Notes under the pieces: model-generated | What the model was told of the DNA's origin: nothing | What the model saw: only the letters and a program-made list of their open reading frames with translations | The model's database searches: none | Shown here: one piece after another, positions 27,901 to 36,171 of the stretch | Numbering within the stretch: position 1 is the first letter of the stretch | How the letters are laid out: every line of letters starts with the position of its first letter | Translations under genes and position numbers: made by a program | Assembly (NCBI GenBank): GCA_032718475.1 | Contig: JAUCBJ010007674.1 | Location: 44,828-108,827 of the forward strand | Direction of reading: 5' to 3' | DNA: 64,000 nt | Source of the DNA: Nemertoderma westbladi | Lineage: Eukaryota > Xenacoelomorpha > Nemertodermatida > Nemertodermatidae

Positions 27901-28800
27901 ACCGGGGGTTTCAGAAGGGGGTTGGACGCACGGCCTACGGAAGGCCGCCAAGGTCTAGTCTGTTGGGGCGCTGACGCTAAAACACGAAACATTACACTTT
28001 TATACTATTCTACTAGACAGACACTGACATAGTAGTGTCAGATACATTATAGAATATATTTCCTGCTTATGAAGGTCGTCGGAATAGTATGAACCTTGAG
28101 ATCAAAGTTAGTCCGACATATTTGCTGAGACGATGGTCTTTTTTTATCGGCTTAGTGAAGTGCTAGTAAGAAAATTAATAATTGGTAATTAATAATTATT
28201 TGGTTAATTAATAATAATAGATATGATCTAATAGTAATAAATTAATTGTTGCGGGTGTGTAAAGTAATTTAATAGTATGAAAATGCTCGACCTAGAGAAA
28301 AATTTCAAACGCTCCTATTGGTGGGGCTCGAACTCGGTACCTAGGTTTCATACTTCCGGTTATCATCAGCCGGGTGTGTGTGTCTAAGGTCTACTACCAG
28401 GACGGATTAAAAGTTTATTCGCTATCAACTGTTTGCCTTTTATCAATCACTCACAGGAAAGTATATAAATCTAATAATGAATGAAACCATTTATATTGCT
28501 GATAATGAGAAAAAGTTGTTATATATTTACTTGAAGGAATATAGTTAATAAACAAAAAGCCACGAAAACTTTAAGTGTTTTTCAGTATTACAACGTACTT
28601 TGGCCGAGGGAGATGCGTATTGGTCTCCTTGGAGACACGGCGCCACCACTGGGTCTGCGAGGCAATGTTGCTAGCGTTAGTCTGCGAGGGTGCGTTGTCC
28701 TTGGCGACGGCGGGGTCACCGGTTCATCTTCGTCCTCGCTGGCTTCGCTGATTGGCGTACCGATCCGGGGTATCGGTCGACGTCGTGGAAACGACATCAC
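18708..28800 (-). CDS. Ig-repeat (titin/obscurin/palladin-like) muscle-type protein, 3' part of gene
   Basis: Nine minus-strand exons can be joined with consistent phase: 28599-28800, 27783-27976, 24181-24337, 23877-24048, 22168-22310, 21650-21879, 19376-19535, 19117-19270 and 18708-18918. Every junction has AG/GT and the phases agree (1, 0, 1, 2, 1, 0, 1, 2). The product is a charged Pro/Arg/Ser linker followed by four I-set Ig domains. Each domain is split by an intron just after the W-x-K-D/N-G turn, so exons come in pairs. Only the domain's first or second cysteine, or neither, is present in each repeat, as in cytosolic muscle Ig domains, which have no disulfide. This suggests an intracellular sarcomeric or actin-linked scaffold rather than a receptor. 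The 5' part lies outside what I can trace. Introns carry two junction-derived arrays and a LINE. I cannot choose among titin, obscurin/unc-89, SPEG and palladin families. Confidence 0.8.
19117..19270 (-). CDS. Ig gene exon: first half of last Ig domain
   Basis: Acceptor CTGTAG at the high end and donor GTAAGA at 19111-19116. It encodes a Gly/Lys/Arg-rich lead (GKGKGRMRPPRFPRPLTFV), then QTGDTVQLGCTVHGYPKPQ and ITWCKDGIPL. This is a canonical A-to-C strand pattern with the B-strand Cys and the core Trp. Phase is 1 in, 2 out. Confidence 0.82.
19376..19535 (-). CDS. Ig gene exon: second half of third Ig domain
   Basis: Acceptor CACCCATAG/AAAGTG and donor TTATTG/GTAAGT. It reads KVDSGSDLYLSQEADGFVRL, then IIGRVFHSDEAEYTMEAIN and VYGIAKSSAYLSVI: the D-to-G strands (D-x-A-x-Y pattern, then N-x-x-G). 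Cys is replaced in the F strand. It pairs with 21650-21879 across the intron that contains the 40-bp array. Confidence 0.82.
19626..21689. repeat. 40-bp tandem array spanning an Ig exon's splice donor, about 51 copies
   Basis: A head-to-tail 40-bp unit. Read on the minus strand, each unit is the last 29 nt of exon 21650-21879 (codons for P-K-I-T-W-V/I-K-D-G-V), the donor GTGAGT, then TGTGG. The last unit at the high end (21650-21678) is the real exon end, and the other copies extend into the intron. Units differ by a few substitutions: CCATC/CCCTC, CACACC, GACTCAGG, and one with a CAA insertion near 21441. GTGAGT is preserved in almost all copies, and a few have GTGGGT or GTTGTGAGT. It ends about 90 bp before the acceptor of the next exon. 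Confidence 0.95.
21650..21879 (-). CDS. Ig gene exon: linker and first half of third Ig domain
   Basis: Acceptor TTTCTTACAG at the high end. It encodes a basic/acidic linker with NRKRRRRTITLDDPSAES, then SPVVIEPLNPVEVLDGSS, IQFLARVVGNPMPK and ITWIKDGV. This is an I-set A-to-C pattern with W but no B-strand Cys. The exon ends in phase 0 at GTG/GTGAGT (donor 21644-21649). This donor is the first of about 50 near-identical donors. Reading past it adds a frameshifted tail that hits TAA in the second unit. Confidence 0.82.
22168..22310 (-). CDS. Ig gene exon: second half of second Ig domain
   Basis: The acceptor CTTACAG/G is the innermost copy of the 67-bp array; donor GTAAGG at the low end. It reads FTVVEEPDKDNYILTVDSV, then TVEDDAEYCCLASNSQGS and LSYTADLDVEG. 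This is a strong D-D-A-x-Y-C F strand with N-x-x-G. Phase 2 in, 1 out matches its neighbours on both sides, which supports this acceptor as the real one. Confidence 0.82.
22247..23711. repeat. 67-bp tandem array spanning an Ig exon's splice acceptor, about 22 copies
   Basis: On the minus strand each unit is TTACAG (end of the intron) followed by the first 61 nt of exon 22168-22310. Units are nearly identical: AATGTC/ACTGTC alternation, one CTCCCCC and one CCTCCTC variant. The low-coordinate end merges with the real exon (22247-22310). The outermost unit at 23711 is cut inside the exon part and lacks the acceptor. The exon-derived part contains TTCTAAC about 23 nt before the next AG. Confidence 0.95.
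23712..23876. other. Intron remainder between the 67-bp array and its upstream exon
   Basis: Intronic sequence on the minus strand, from donor GTATCT (23871-23876) to the edge of the array. No feature is seen. Confidence 0.5.
23877..24048 (-). CDS. Ig gene exon: first half of second Ig domain
   Basis: Acceptor TTTGTAG and donor CAAG/GTATCT. It reads SEITPSDLQPPRFLFVPTS, then QYTAPGKSISFKAVITGIP and TPTVSWFKDDSPINPSDSR. This is an I-set A-to-C pattern with the core W but no B-strand Cys. Phase is 1 in, 2 out. Confidence 0.83.
24181..24337 (-). CDS. Ig gene exon: second half of first Ig domain
   Basis: Acceptor CTCTATAG and donor GCTT/GTAAGT. It reads IRNRRGVDTYYDSEGACG, then LIISSVKQSDVGEYECRATN and TTGQSSCSAELSFA. 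The D-V-G-E-Y-E-C F strand is canonical. Its partner half-domain lies 3.4 kb away at 27783-27976 because a LINE sits in the intron between them. Confidence 0.84.
24437..27565 (-). mobile_element. 5'-truncated APE-type LINE with RT domain, interrupted by a DNA element
   Basis: The largest LINE copy here, inserted in an intron of the Ig gene. It is bounded by a 16-bp duplication GAGTGAAGATCGGCAC (24421-24436 and 27566-27581). The main open frame 24476-25783 (435 aa) carries the RT palm, with GFRKGRGT, FVDFLKAFDSVSR, GVLQGDTLAPFLF and LDFADDL (catalytic DD). After the thumb comes a C-terminal block with RLRFAGHC and WQPHGVNKHGGQP. The N-terminal RT part continues at 25800-25977 and 27150-27560 but is split by the 25982-27145 insertion. 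A 2-nt deletion near 25806, relative to the copy at 53140, breaks the frame. The 3' end is CTAGTAGTAA rather than poly(A). The clade (RTE versus CR1/L2) is not decided. Confidence 0.88.
25982..27145. mobile_element. piggyBac-like nonautonomous element (1,164 bp), TTAA target
   Basis: It is flanked by TTAA on both sides (25978-25981 and 27146-27149). Its ends are inverted copies beginning CCCTATTAGTACCGGG and CCCTATTAAACCCGGG. The uninterrupted LINE copy has a single TTAA at the matching position (53316-53319), so the insertion boundaries are exact. TTAA duplication and ends starting CCCT are piggyBac hallmarks. The interior has no transposase. It is AT-rich with repeated CACCAAAAATT / CGAAAAATACAAG phrases. 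It carries a 21-nt C run near the left end (26031-26051), and 15 G plus 11 C runs at the right end (27098-27132). Confidence 0.87.
27783..27976 (-). CDS. Ig gene exon: linker and first half of first Ig domain
   Basis: Acceptor TTTTAG/CGTCAG and donor AAACAG/GTGAGA. It reads a Pro/Arg-rich linker (SAPQQTRPWRPSVGRAS), then KPPVFVDSLTPIVAPKEGA, LVHFVTRVESVPAAK and IEWFKNGKQ. This is an I-set start with the core W but no B-strand Cys. Phase is 1 in, 0 out. Confidence 0.82.
27977..28598. other. Intron of the Ig gene, no other feature
   Basis: About 620 bp, AT-rich, between donor GTACGT (28593-28598) and acceptor TTTTAG on the minus strand. A G/C-rich patch around 28320-28400 has no recognised identity. 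Confidence 0.5.
28599..28800 (-). CDS. Ig gene exon: Pro/Arg/Ser linker
   Basis: Acceptor CTATTACAG and donor AAA/GTACGT. It reads VMSFPRRRPIPRIGTPI, then SEASEDEDEPVTPPSPRT and the basic S/P/R stretch with LPRRPSGGAVSPRRPIRIS. It is low-complexity and likely disordered, with TPPSP and SPRRP sites of the kind phosphorylated in muscle scaffold linkers (inference). It ends in phase 1, matching the next exon. Without splicing, the frame stops 3 codons later. The preceding exon was not found. Confidence 0.7.
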
Positions 28801-28916
28801 CTGTAATAGAGAACATTGTAGCTGTGATTGGCCATTGTGTGATTGTAGACTTCCGAACTGAAAAGTCGCGAAAAATATATTTAAGAGTTGAATCAGAATG
28901 AAACACAAAACAAAAA

Positions 28917-30346
28917 TGCCAAAGGCTATAACGGTTACAGAATGGTGGTTTACAGGCCAGAGTTACAGTATGGCGAGTCAAAGATTACAAAATAATGAGT
29001 CAAAGGCTACAACGGTTATAGAATGGTGGGTTACAGGCAAGAGTTACAGTATGGCAAGTCGAAGATTACACAATAATGAGTCAAAGGCTACAACGGTTAC
29101 GGAATGGTGGGTTACAGGCAAGAGTTACAGTATGGCGAGTCAACGATTACAAAATAATGAGTCGAAGGCTATAACGGTTACATAATGGTGGGTTACAGGG
29201 AAGAGTTACAGTATGGCGAGTCAAAGATTACAAAATAATGAGTCAAAGGCTACAACGGTTACGGAATGGTGGGTTACAGGCAAGAGTTACAGTATGGCGA
29301 GTCAAAGATTACAAAATAATGAGTCGAAGGCTACAACAGTTACATAATGGTGGGTTACAGGCAAGAGTTACAGTATGGCGAGTCAAAGATTACAAAATAA
29401 TGAGTCGAAGGTTACAACGGTTACAGAATGGTGGGTTACATGCAATAGTTACAGTATGGCGAGTCAAAGATTACAAAATAATGAGTCGAAGGTTACAACG
29501 GTTACATAATGGTGGGTTACAGGCAAGAGTTACAGTATGGCGAGTCAAAGATTACAAAATAATGAGTCAAAGGCTATAACGGTTACAGAATGGTGGGTTA
29601 CAGGCAAGAGTTACAGTATGGCGAGTCAAAGATTACAAAATAATGAGTCGAAGGCTATAACGGTTACAGAATGGTGGGTTACAGGCAAGAGTTACAGTAT
29701 GGCGAGTCAAAGATTACAAAATAATGAGTCGAAGGTTACAACGGTTACAGAATGGTGGGTTACAGGGAAGAGTTACAGTATGGCGAGTCAAAGATTACAA
29801 AATAATGAGTCAAAGGCTATAGCGGTTACAGAATGGTGGGTTACAGGCAAGAGTTACAGTATGGCGAGTCAAAGATTACAAAATAATGAGTCGAAGGCTA
29901 TAACGGTTACAGTATGGTGGGTTACAGGTAAGAGTTACAGTATGGCGAGTCAAAGATTACAAAATAATGAGTCGAAGGTTACAACGGTTACAGAATGGTG
30001 GGTTACAGGGAAGAGTTACAGTATGGCGAGTCAAAGATTACAAAATAATGAGTCAAAGGCTATAACGGTTACAGAATGGTGGATTACAGGCAAGAGTTAC
30101 AGTATGGCGAGTCAAAGATTACAAAATAATGAGTCGAAGGCTATAACGGTTACAGAATGGTGGGTTACAGGCAAGAGTTACAGTATGGCGAGTCAAAGAT
30201 TACAAAATAATGAGTCGAAGGTTACAACGGTTACAGAATGGTGGGTTACAGGGAAGAGTTACAGTATGGCAAGTCGAAGATTACAAAATAATGAGTCGAA
30301 GGTTACAACGGTTACAGAATGGTGGGTTACAGGCAAGAGTTACAGT
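28917..30346. repeat. 81-bp tandem array, about 17-18 copies
   Basis: A unit of 81 bp containing GGTTACAGAATGGTGGGTTA and ATGGCGAGTCAAAGATTAC. It lies about 115 bp upstream of the Ig linker exon's acceptor on that gene's strand, so presumably in an intron. Because 81 is divisible by 3, a 321-codon open frame arises (29537-30502). It reads as repeated 27-residue blocks with no known domain, and I do not treat it as a gene. Units alternate CAAAGGCTATAAC, CGAAGGTTACAAC and related forms, and some carry an in-frame TAA. An isolated degenerate piece of the unit recurs at 30811-30860. Confidence 0.95.
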
Positions 30347-31440
30347 ATCTGTCGGCAACTGTCACGTATACGTATATTATTACAAATTCGCGTTTCGGCA
30401 ACTGAACAATTACGTTTCAACAACTGCTATAGTTCTTTAGTAATAATTCATTTCAGTTACTATTTTGTTGAATGGGTAATTTTTTTGAATGATTTTTTTT
30501 GAATATTTTGATGAATGCACTACTGCCTTCAGAAATGAAACTGAAACAAAACCTAACATCAATTTTGTTGCTTGATCAAGGGGCCTAATGATGCTCACTC
30601 AGGCTTACCGGTACAATGATTATGCTTACAAGGGGATATAGACTTCCACGACAGGTGTAGTACTCCTAACTCTGATTTTATGAATCAGACATAATAATTA
30701 CATTATTCGTTTATTGATGGCTTTGTGTAGGGTAGGCCTCCGGTAATAGTTAGCAGGGTTGGAGTAGGCGTGGGTAAACTAATGTAGAATGAAAATGAAT
30801 AATGCGACAACACCGGTTACAGAATGGTGGGATACAGGCAAGGGTTACAGTTTACAAAATATGTTTTCACGTGAATCTTTGGTTTGGATTTTAGGTATTC
30901 CCTCCCGATTGGGTGACTTTAGATCTCCGGGACTTCATAACTATCCAACCCGGAAATAGCAGTGCGAGGTTTTTTTTTTTTTGTTTTTTATTTTTTTTTG
31001 TATTTTACAAAATGTATTAGAACCGCAGTATAGCTTCACCTTCACTAATACTATTTAGGTATAAATCGGTGACAATACTTAGCACACTGAAAAAAACACA
31101 CCACAGTCAATAATGGCCCCAAACAATGTGAATGAAAGTCCAACGTCTGGGGACAACACTCAAAAAATATGTAAATTAATATTCTGGAATACTGTTCACC
31201 TGTTACTTACATGTCTGTAGGTGTTTTAGGTAAGTTTATGTTCTTTACTGCTGCAGTGCCCAAGGTCAGCAGAGTGAATAGTTCGCGAGTTTAGAATACG
31301 GATATGCCGCAGGATATGCGCATAATTTAATTATACAAATTCATTCATAACTTACTGCATAATCCATAAATAATTACACAAAATGTTTGTAACTGATAGT
31401 CTGTTTGTTTCGGTAGAGTATTTAATTATTTTGAAGCATT
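30347..31440. other. Intergenic or intronic AT-rich DNA, no gene seen
   Basis: It contains the isolated 81-bp-unit scrap near 30811 and a T-rich tract around 30970-31000. No exon with a recognisable domain was found on either strand. Confidence 0.5.
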
Positions 31441-31577
31441 TTTTTTTGGGGATTATGTATTTATTTTGGGGGATTATGCATTTATTTTGGGGGATTATGT
31501 ATTTATTTTGGGGGATTATGCATTTATTTTGGGGGATTATGTATTTATTTTGGGGATTATGCATTTATTTTGGGGGT
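31441..31577. repeat. 22-bp tandem repeat, about 6 copies
   Basis: A unit of GATTATGYATTTATTTTGGG plus GG, with Y alternating T and C from copy to copy. On the minus strand each unit contains AATAAA. Short open frames over it on both strands are artefacts. Confidence 0.93.
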
Positions 31578-32082
31578 ATGGTGAACAGTATCACATAATA
31601 CGTGAATTACATGATTTGAGTGTTGTCCTGAGATTTTGTGTGTTGTCCCAAGACGAGACTTACTGAAGATAAGCGGAGCCGAAACTTGGCAGAATTACTT
31701 TTAAGACTGCGACCTACTGTTATTTAGATTGTTTGTGGCGATTTTAGCAGATAGTGGCTCATATTGTCCGCAAGGAAAAAAGTATAGTTTATTGTTTTGG
31801 TTAGAAAACACCGCCTCTGTAACCTGCATCTTTCCCTTAATATTTTCAATCAAATTAAATTAATTTTTCAAACCCACTAAACACACATTTGGTGTTTGGG
31901 TCATTATTCGTCACTGACTTCATTTTTGACAGTGGTTTTTTGTGTTCTCACAAATTCCACATATCCTACCGCTAGCGGCTCAGATAAATAAGGTAGACCT
32001 GGAGATAAATACTACCCTGAATTGTATTTATTTATTAACTACTTACCGTTTATGAGGTCCGGAATAAAAGACCTTCTTCAAG
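31578..32082. repeat. Spacer with a dispersed repeat segment (31792-31925)
   Basis: 31792-31925 (starting TTGTTTTGGTTAGAAAACAC) is similar over about 135 bp to 45768-45905, inside the GGCCCGG-ended element. Both continue through CTGTAACCTGC, CCCTTAAT and TTTTCAAACCCACTAAA. This is a shared transposon-derived segment of unknown family. No gene is seen. Confidence 0.6.
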
Positions 32083-32399
32083 AATTATCAATAATAAGGC
32101 GAAATAAAGACATTATCAATAATAAGGCGAAATAAAGACATTATCAATAATAAGGCGAAATAAAGACATTATCAATAATAAATCGAAATAAAGACATTAT
32201 CAATAATAAGGCGAAATAAAGACATTATCAATAATAAGGCGAAATAAAGACATTATCAATAATAAGGCGAAATAAAGACATTATCAATAATAAATCGAAA
32301 TAAAGACATTATCAATAATAAGGCGAAATAAAGACATTATCAATAATAAATCGAAATAAAGACATTATCAATAATAAGGCGAAATAAAGACATTATCAA
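32083..32399. repeat. 28-bp tandem repeat, 11 copies, each with AATAAA
   Basis: The unit is ATTATCAATAATAAGGCGAA followed by ATAAAGAC. Two variants, AAGGC (A) and AATC (B), occur in the order AAABAAABABA. Every unit holds a plus-strand AATAAA. Confidence 0.95.
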
Positions 32400-33688
32400 T
32401 TTCTAGATAAATTTACGAAATTACTTCCCACCACTTAAATAGCGACCAATAAATGAAAATTGACACAGGTAAACCTATAATAATTGATGGTTGTTGATAA
32501 CATTCACTAAGGTCTAATGCCAAATAATAGATATATTAACAATATAATGTAATACTTCCCGTTGGCGTGGCTTGTGCGTTGTTAGTGGAAGAATTCATTG
32601 TGTAACACTTTTGAGCCAAGAGCTAATCCTTAGTAACCGATCTTGTTAGATGGTATTATATAAACTAATAACTAAATGAAATTAAATAAAAATATTCAAT
32701 GTTCTGAATAAACGTCGGATACATTTTGGCAACCTCCTGGTGTATAACGGCAGAATCGGTTACTAGGAAACCAATACAAACGGTCTAATTAATATAATTG
32801 GAAGAGACCCCAAACGGATGGTTTTGGAATATCTAAATTAGACAGGGGTTCTTCTTGGCAGGTTTAAATACAGCGATTCTGTATTCGCTTCCGTGACTTC
32901 TAACGTCAACGACTTTGTTAGACCTTAGAGGGTTTCGTTAACCATTTATATGGCGTGTGAATAGCAGAATAAATAAGGCAAATAAAAGGTAACCACGCAC
33001 TTCTATTCGAGTTATAAAAGTGTCAGAGGTCAGACTCTATGACGCATTTATACGAAATATTTTCACATTCGCACTGCGTATTACTATCATGGACATAAGA
33101 GCCCTCGAAAATCATTGATTGTTTAATTTAATTCAGAAAATAAATAATTATAGATAAATAAGATAGTGTCAATACGGACAGCACTTAAAGTGCCACGAGG
33201 TGTGGCAATGTTTCAACCGACAGTGGATATAAGTTATCGGAATGTAATAAAGTCACCTACAACACGTACGTGTGCGCTTGTTATTTGCAATTTAAAGCAG
33301 CCGCACCGAGTAGTATTAAGGTGCTTTTTTTTCTGTAGGGGAATCGTTCACGCAGTGTAATACTGGGCTGGCTTAACGAAATGAAACAATTTAAAAATAC
33401 GGTTTTGTTTTTTTAACACCAATTTCGTTTCGTTTGTTAATAATCTATCAAATTTAATTCTAAGAATAAAATATATTTTCAACTTAATTCATATAATAAC
33501 TAAATCGTTGACAGTAATAAATATTACTATATAAGGTAATTATTATTTTAACCAATGATCTAACGATATTAACGCAGGGAGATTAAATTATTATTAATGT
33601 ACTAATGTAAACACTACAAACAATGGATATTATTAATTTTTAGACTTTTAATGAAACCAATATTAACACAATATTATACAAGTAATAT
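32400..33688. other. AT-rich spacer, no gene seen
   Basis: About 1.3 kb. A 64-codon open frame at 33166-33360 shows no known domain. I support no feature here. Confidence 0.5.
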
Positions 33689-34987
33689 ACCGCTTTGTGT
33701 GTGAATACCGCTTTGTGTGTGAATACCGCTTTGTGTGTGAATACCGCTTTGTGTGTGAATACCGCTTTGTGTGTGAATACCGCTTTGTGTGTGAATACCG
33801 CTTTGTGTGTGAATACCGCTTTTGTGTGTGAATACCGCTTTGTGTGTGAATACCGCTTTGTGTGTGAATACCGCTTTGTGTGTGAATACCGCTTTGTGTG
33901 TGAATACCGCTTTGTGTGTGAATACCGCTTTGTGTGTGAATACCGCTTTGTGTGTGAATACCGCTTTGTGTGTGAATACCGCTTTGTGTGCGAATACCGC
34001 TTTGTGTGTGAATACCGCTTTGTGTGTGAATACCGCTTTGTGTGTGAATACCGCTTTGTGTGTGAATACCGCTTTGTGTGTGAATACCGCTTTGTGTGTG
34101 AATACCGCTTTGTGTGTGAATACCGCTTTGTGTGTGAATACCGCTTTGTGTGTGAATACCGCTTTGTGTGTGAATACCGCTTTTGTGTGTGAATACCGCT
34201 TTGTGTGTGAATACCGCTTTGTGTGTGAATACCGCTTTGTGTGTGAATACCGCTTTGTGTGTGAATACCGCTTTTGTGTGTGAATACCGCTTTGTGTGTG
34301 AATACCGCTTTGTGTGTGAATACCGCTTTGTGTGTGAATACCGCTTTGTGTGTGAATACCGCTTTTGTGTGTGAATACCGCTTTGTGTGTGAATACCGCT
34401 TTGTGTGTGAATACCGCTTTGTGTGTGAATACCGCTTTGTGTGTGAATACCGCTTTTGTGTGTGAATACCGCTTTGTGTGTGAATACCGCTTTGTGTGTG
34501 AATACCGCTTTGTGTGTGAATACCGCTTTGTGTGTGAATACCGCTTTGTGTGTGAATACCGCTTTGTGTGTGAATACCGCTTTGTGTGTGAATACCGCTT
34601 TGTGTGTGAATACCGCTTTGTGTGTGAATACCGCTTTGTGTGTGAATACTGCTTTGTGTGTGAATACCGCTTTGTGTGTGAATACTGCTTTGTGTGTGAA
34701 TACCGCTTTGTGTGTGAATACCGCTTTGTGTGTGAATACCGCTTTGTGTGAATACCGCTTTGTGTGTGAATACCGCTTTGTGTGTGAATACCGCTTTGTG
34801 TGTGAATACCGCTTTGTGTTTAATACCGCTTTGTATGTGAATACCGCTTTGTGTGTGAATACCGCTTTGTGTGTGAATACCGCTTTGTGTGTGAATACCG
34901 CTTTGTGTTTAATACCGCTTTGTGTGTGAATACCGCTTTGTGTGTGAATACCGCTTTGTGTGTGAATACCGCTTTGTGTGTGAATAC
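33689..34987. repeat. 18-bp tandem repeat, about 72 copies, with 91-bp higher-order blocks
   Basis: The unit is GTGTGTGAATACCGCTTT. Most are 18 bp; a 19-bp form with an extra T recurs. Around 34183-34546 the 19-mer comes every fifth unit, giving a 91-bp period (34183, 34274, 34365, 34456). Rare variants are AATACTGC, GTGTTTAATACC and one unit missing GT. The Cys/Val/Asn/Thr-rich open frames in all three plus frames are artefacts, since 18 is divisible by 3. Confidence 0.97.
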
Positions 34988-35423
34988 TCGATTGATGAAA
35001 ATTGAAAAAATATAAAAGTTAAATAATAAAGAATCTAAATTATCAGTCAAATAGTAATGAACCTTTATAATGTAATATTATGTCATTCCACATTTAGTTT
35101 ATTGCTTTGCATTAAACTACTCAGGGTAATCTCAACTCAAATTATTGACATCGATGGTGATATTTTAACCGCTATATTGGTTCGAGAATTTGAAATTTAT
35201 GTTGATTAAATCTTTATCACATTTTGGGGAGGGGTGGGGGGTATTTGATAACGAAAACCCTAAAAATAGGACTCCTGGTTTTAGTAATTTAATAACAGGA
35301 TACGATACGAATGCATTTATGAGAAAATACGATACGATACGAAAAATGTTTCGTATTTTTTTCGTATCGAATTTTATCTAAGAGATGATAAAAATATATG
35401 TATTGTATTTTGTATTAGGCCTA
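34988..35423. other. Spacer with repeated GATACGATACGA words
   Basis: No gene. 35297-35370 is rich in GATACGA / TTTCGTAT words. A related inverted stretch lies at 39740-39790 (TCGTATGATATCGTATCCTG). Confidence 0.5.
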
Positions 35424-35990
35424 CTACTAGAATCGGCATGCTGCATTTTTAAGAATGCTGTGCCGGCTTGTCGACAATATTGCGCCGCCACAACTCCCTA
35501 TCACCCATGACATTTGCTAGATCATCCGCATCTTCAAGGCCAGTGTCCTTTAAGATGCGTCTCAAGAAAGTCATGGGCTGTCCACCATGCTTATTCGCTC
35601 CATGAGGCTGCCAAAGTACAAGATTATGCACTGGCTGGTCCTCACGGCGAAGGCAATGTCCTGCAAAGCGGAGGCGATTTTGTTCTAGTGTCAAGCTTGG
35701 GGGAACCAATGAGACACCTCCAATGTTATATAGTGTCTGGTTGGAGATGTGTGCATTGTACTTGACACAATGAGCCCGGCGTAGCATTCTTGTGAATGTG
35801 CCATCCAGAGATTTGGTGTCCTCAGCAGTTAGAGCCCAGCATGGACTCCCGTAGAGGAGTACTGGAACTACTGCTGCTCTAAATAATCGGACCTTAAGTT
35901 TCCGATTAATTCTCGGTGACTTCCAAATCCTGGAAAGCCTATTCAAGGCTGCCCATGCCTTTCCCTTACGTATTCGAAGGACCTCACCTT
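35424..35990 (-). pseudogene. 5'-truncated copy of the same LINE, 3' end only
   Basis: Nearly identical to 24442-25016 on the minus strand. It encodes the last 165 residues of the LINE protein, from MNRLSRIWKSPRINRKL through ALTAEDTKSLDGTF to WRRNIVDKPAQHS. The homology stops abruptly at about 35990, typical of 5' truncation. Its 3' end is again a short CTAGTAGTA tail. It differs from the 24.4-kb copy mainly by substitutions and by lacking a short GCAGCTGCATT duplication near the 3' end. No target-site duplication is evident. Confidence 0.9.
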
Positions 35991-36171
35991 TTTACTTAGA
36001 AAATCATAAAAATATCTGATAGAATAGGCAAATATTTTTTTATTTCAATGTTTCTGTGCTGTCCAGTATGCTAGCTTTGCTTCAGCAATAGTATGTCTAC
36101 TGGCTATAACACCCAAGGACGTTAGGCAACACGGCCCAATAGTAGTAGGCGTTACAATATTTTGCCATGCC
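35991..36171. other. Short unique spacer
   Basis: No feature seen. Confidence 0.5.

Noticed and set aside
28898-30502. 95-, 113- and 321-codon open frames on the plus strand
   Set aside because: By-products of the 81-bp repeat (multiple of 3). They lie antisense to the Ig gene's presumed intron and show no known domain.
33695-35050. Cys/Val/Asn/Thr-rich small proteins
   Set aside because: Translations of an 18-bp repeat in three frames plus the reverse. Nothing is protein-like beyond periodicity.
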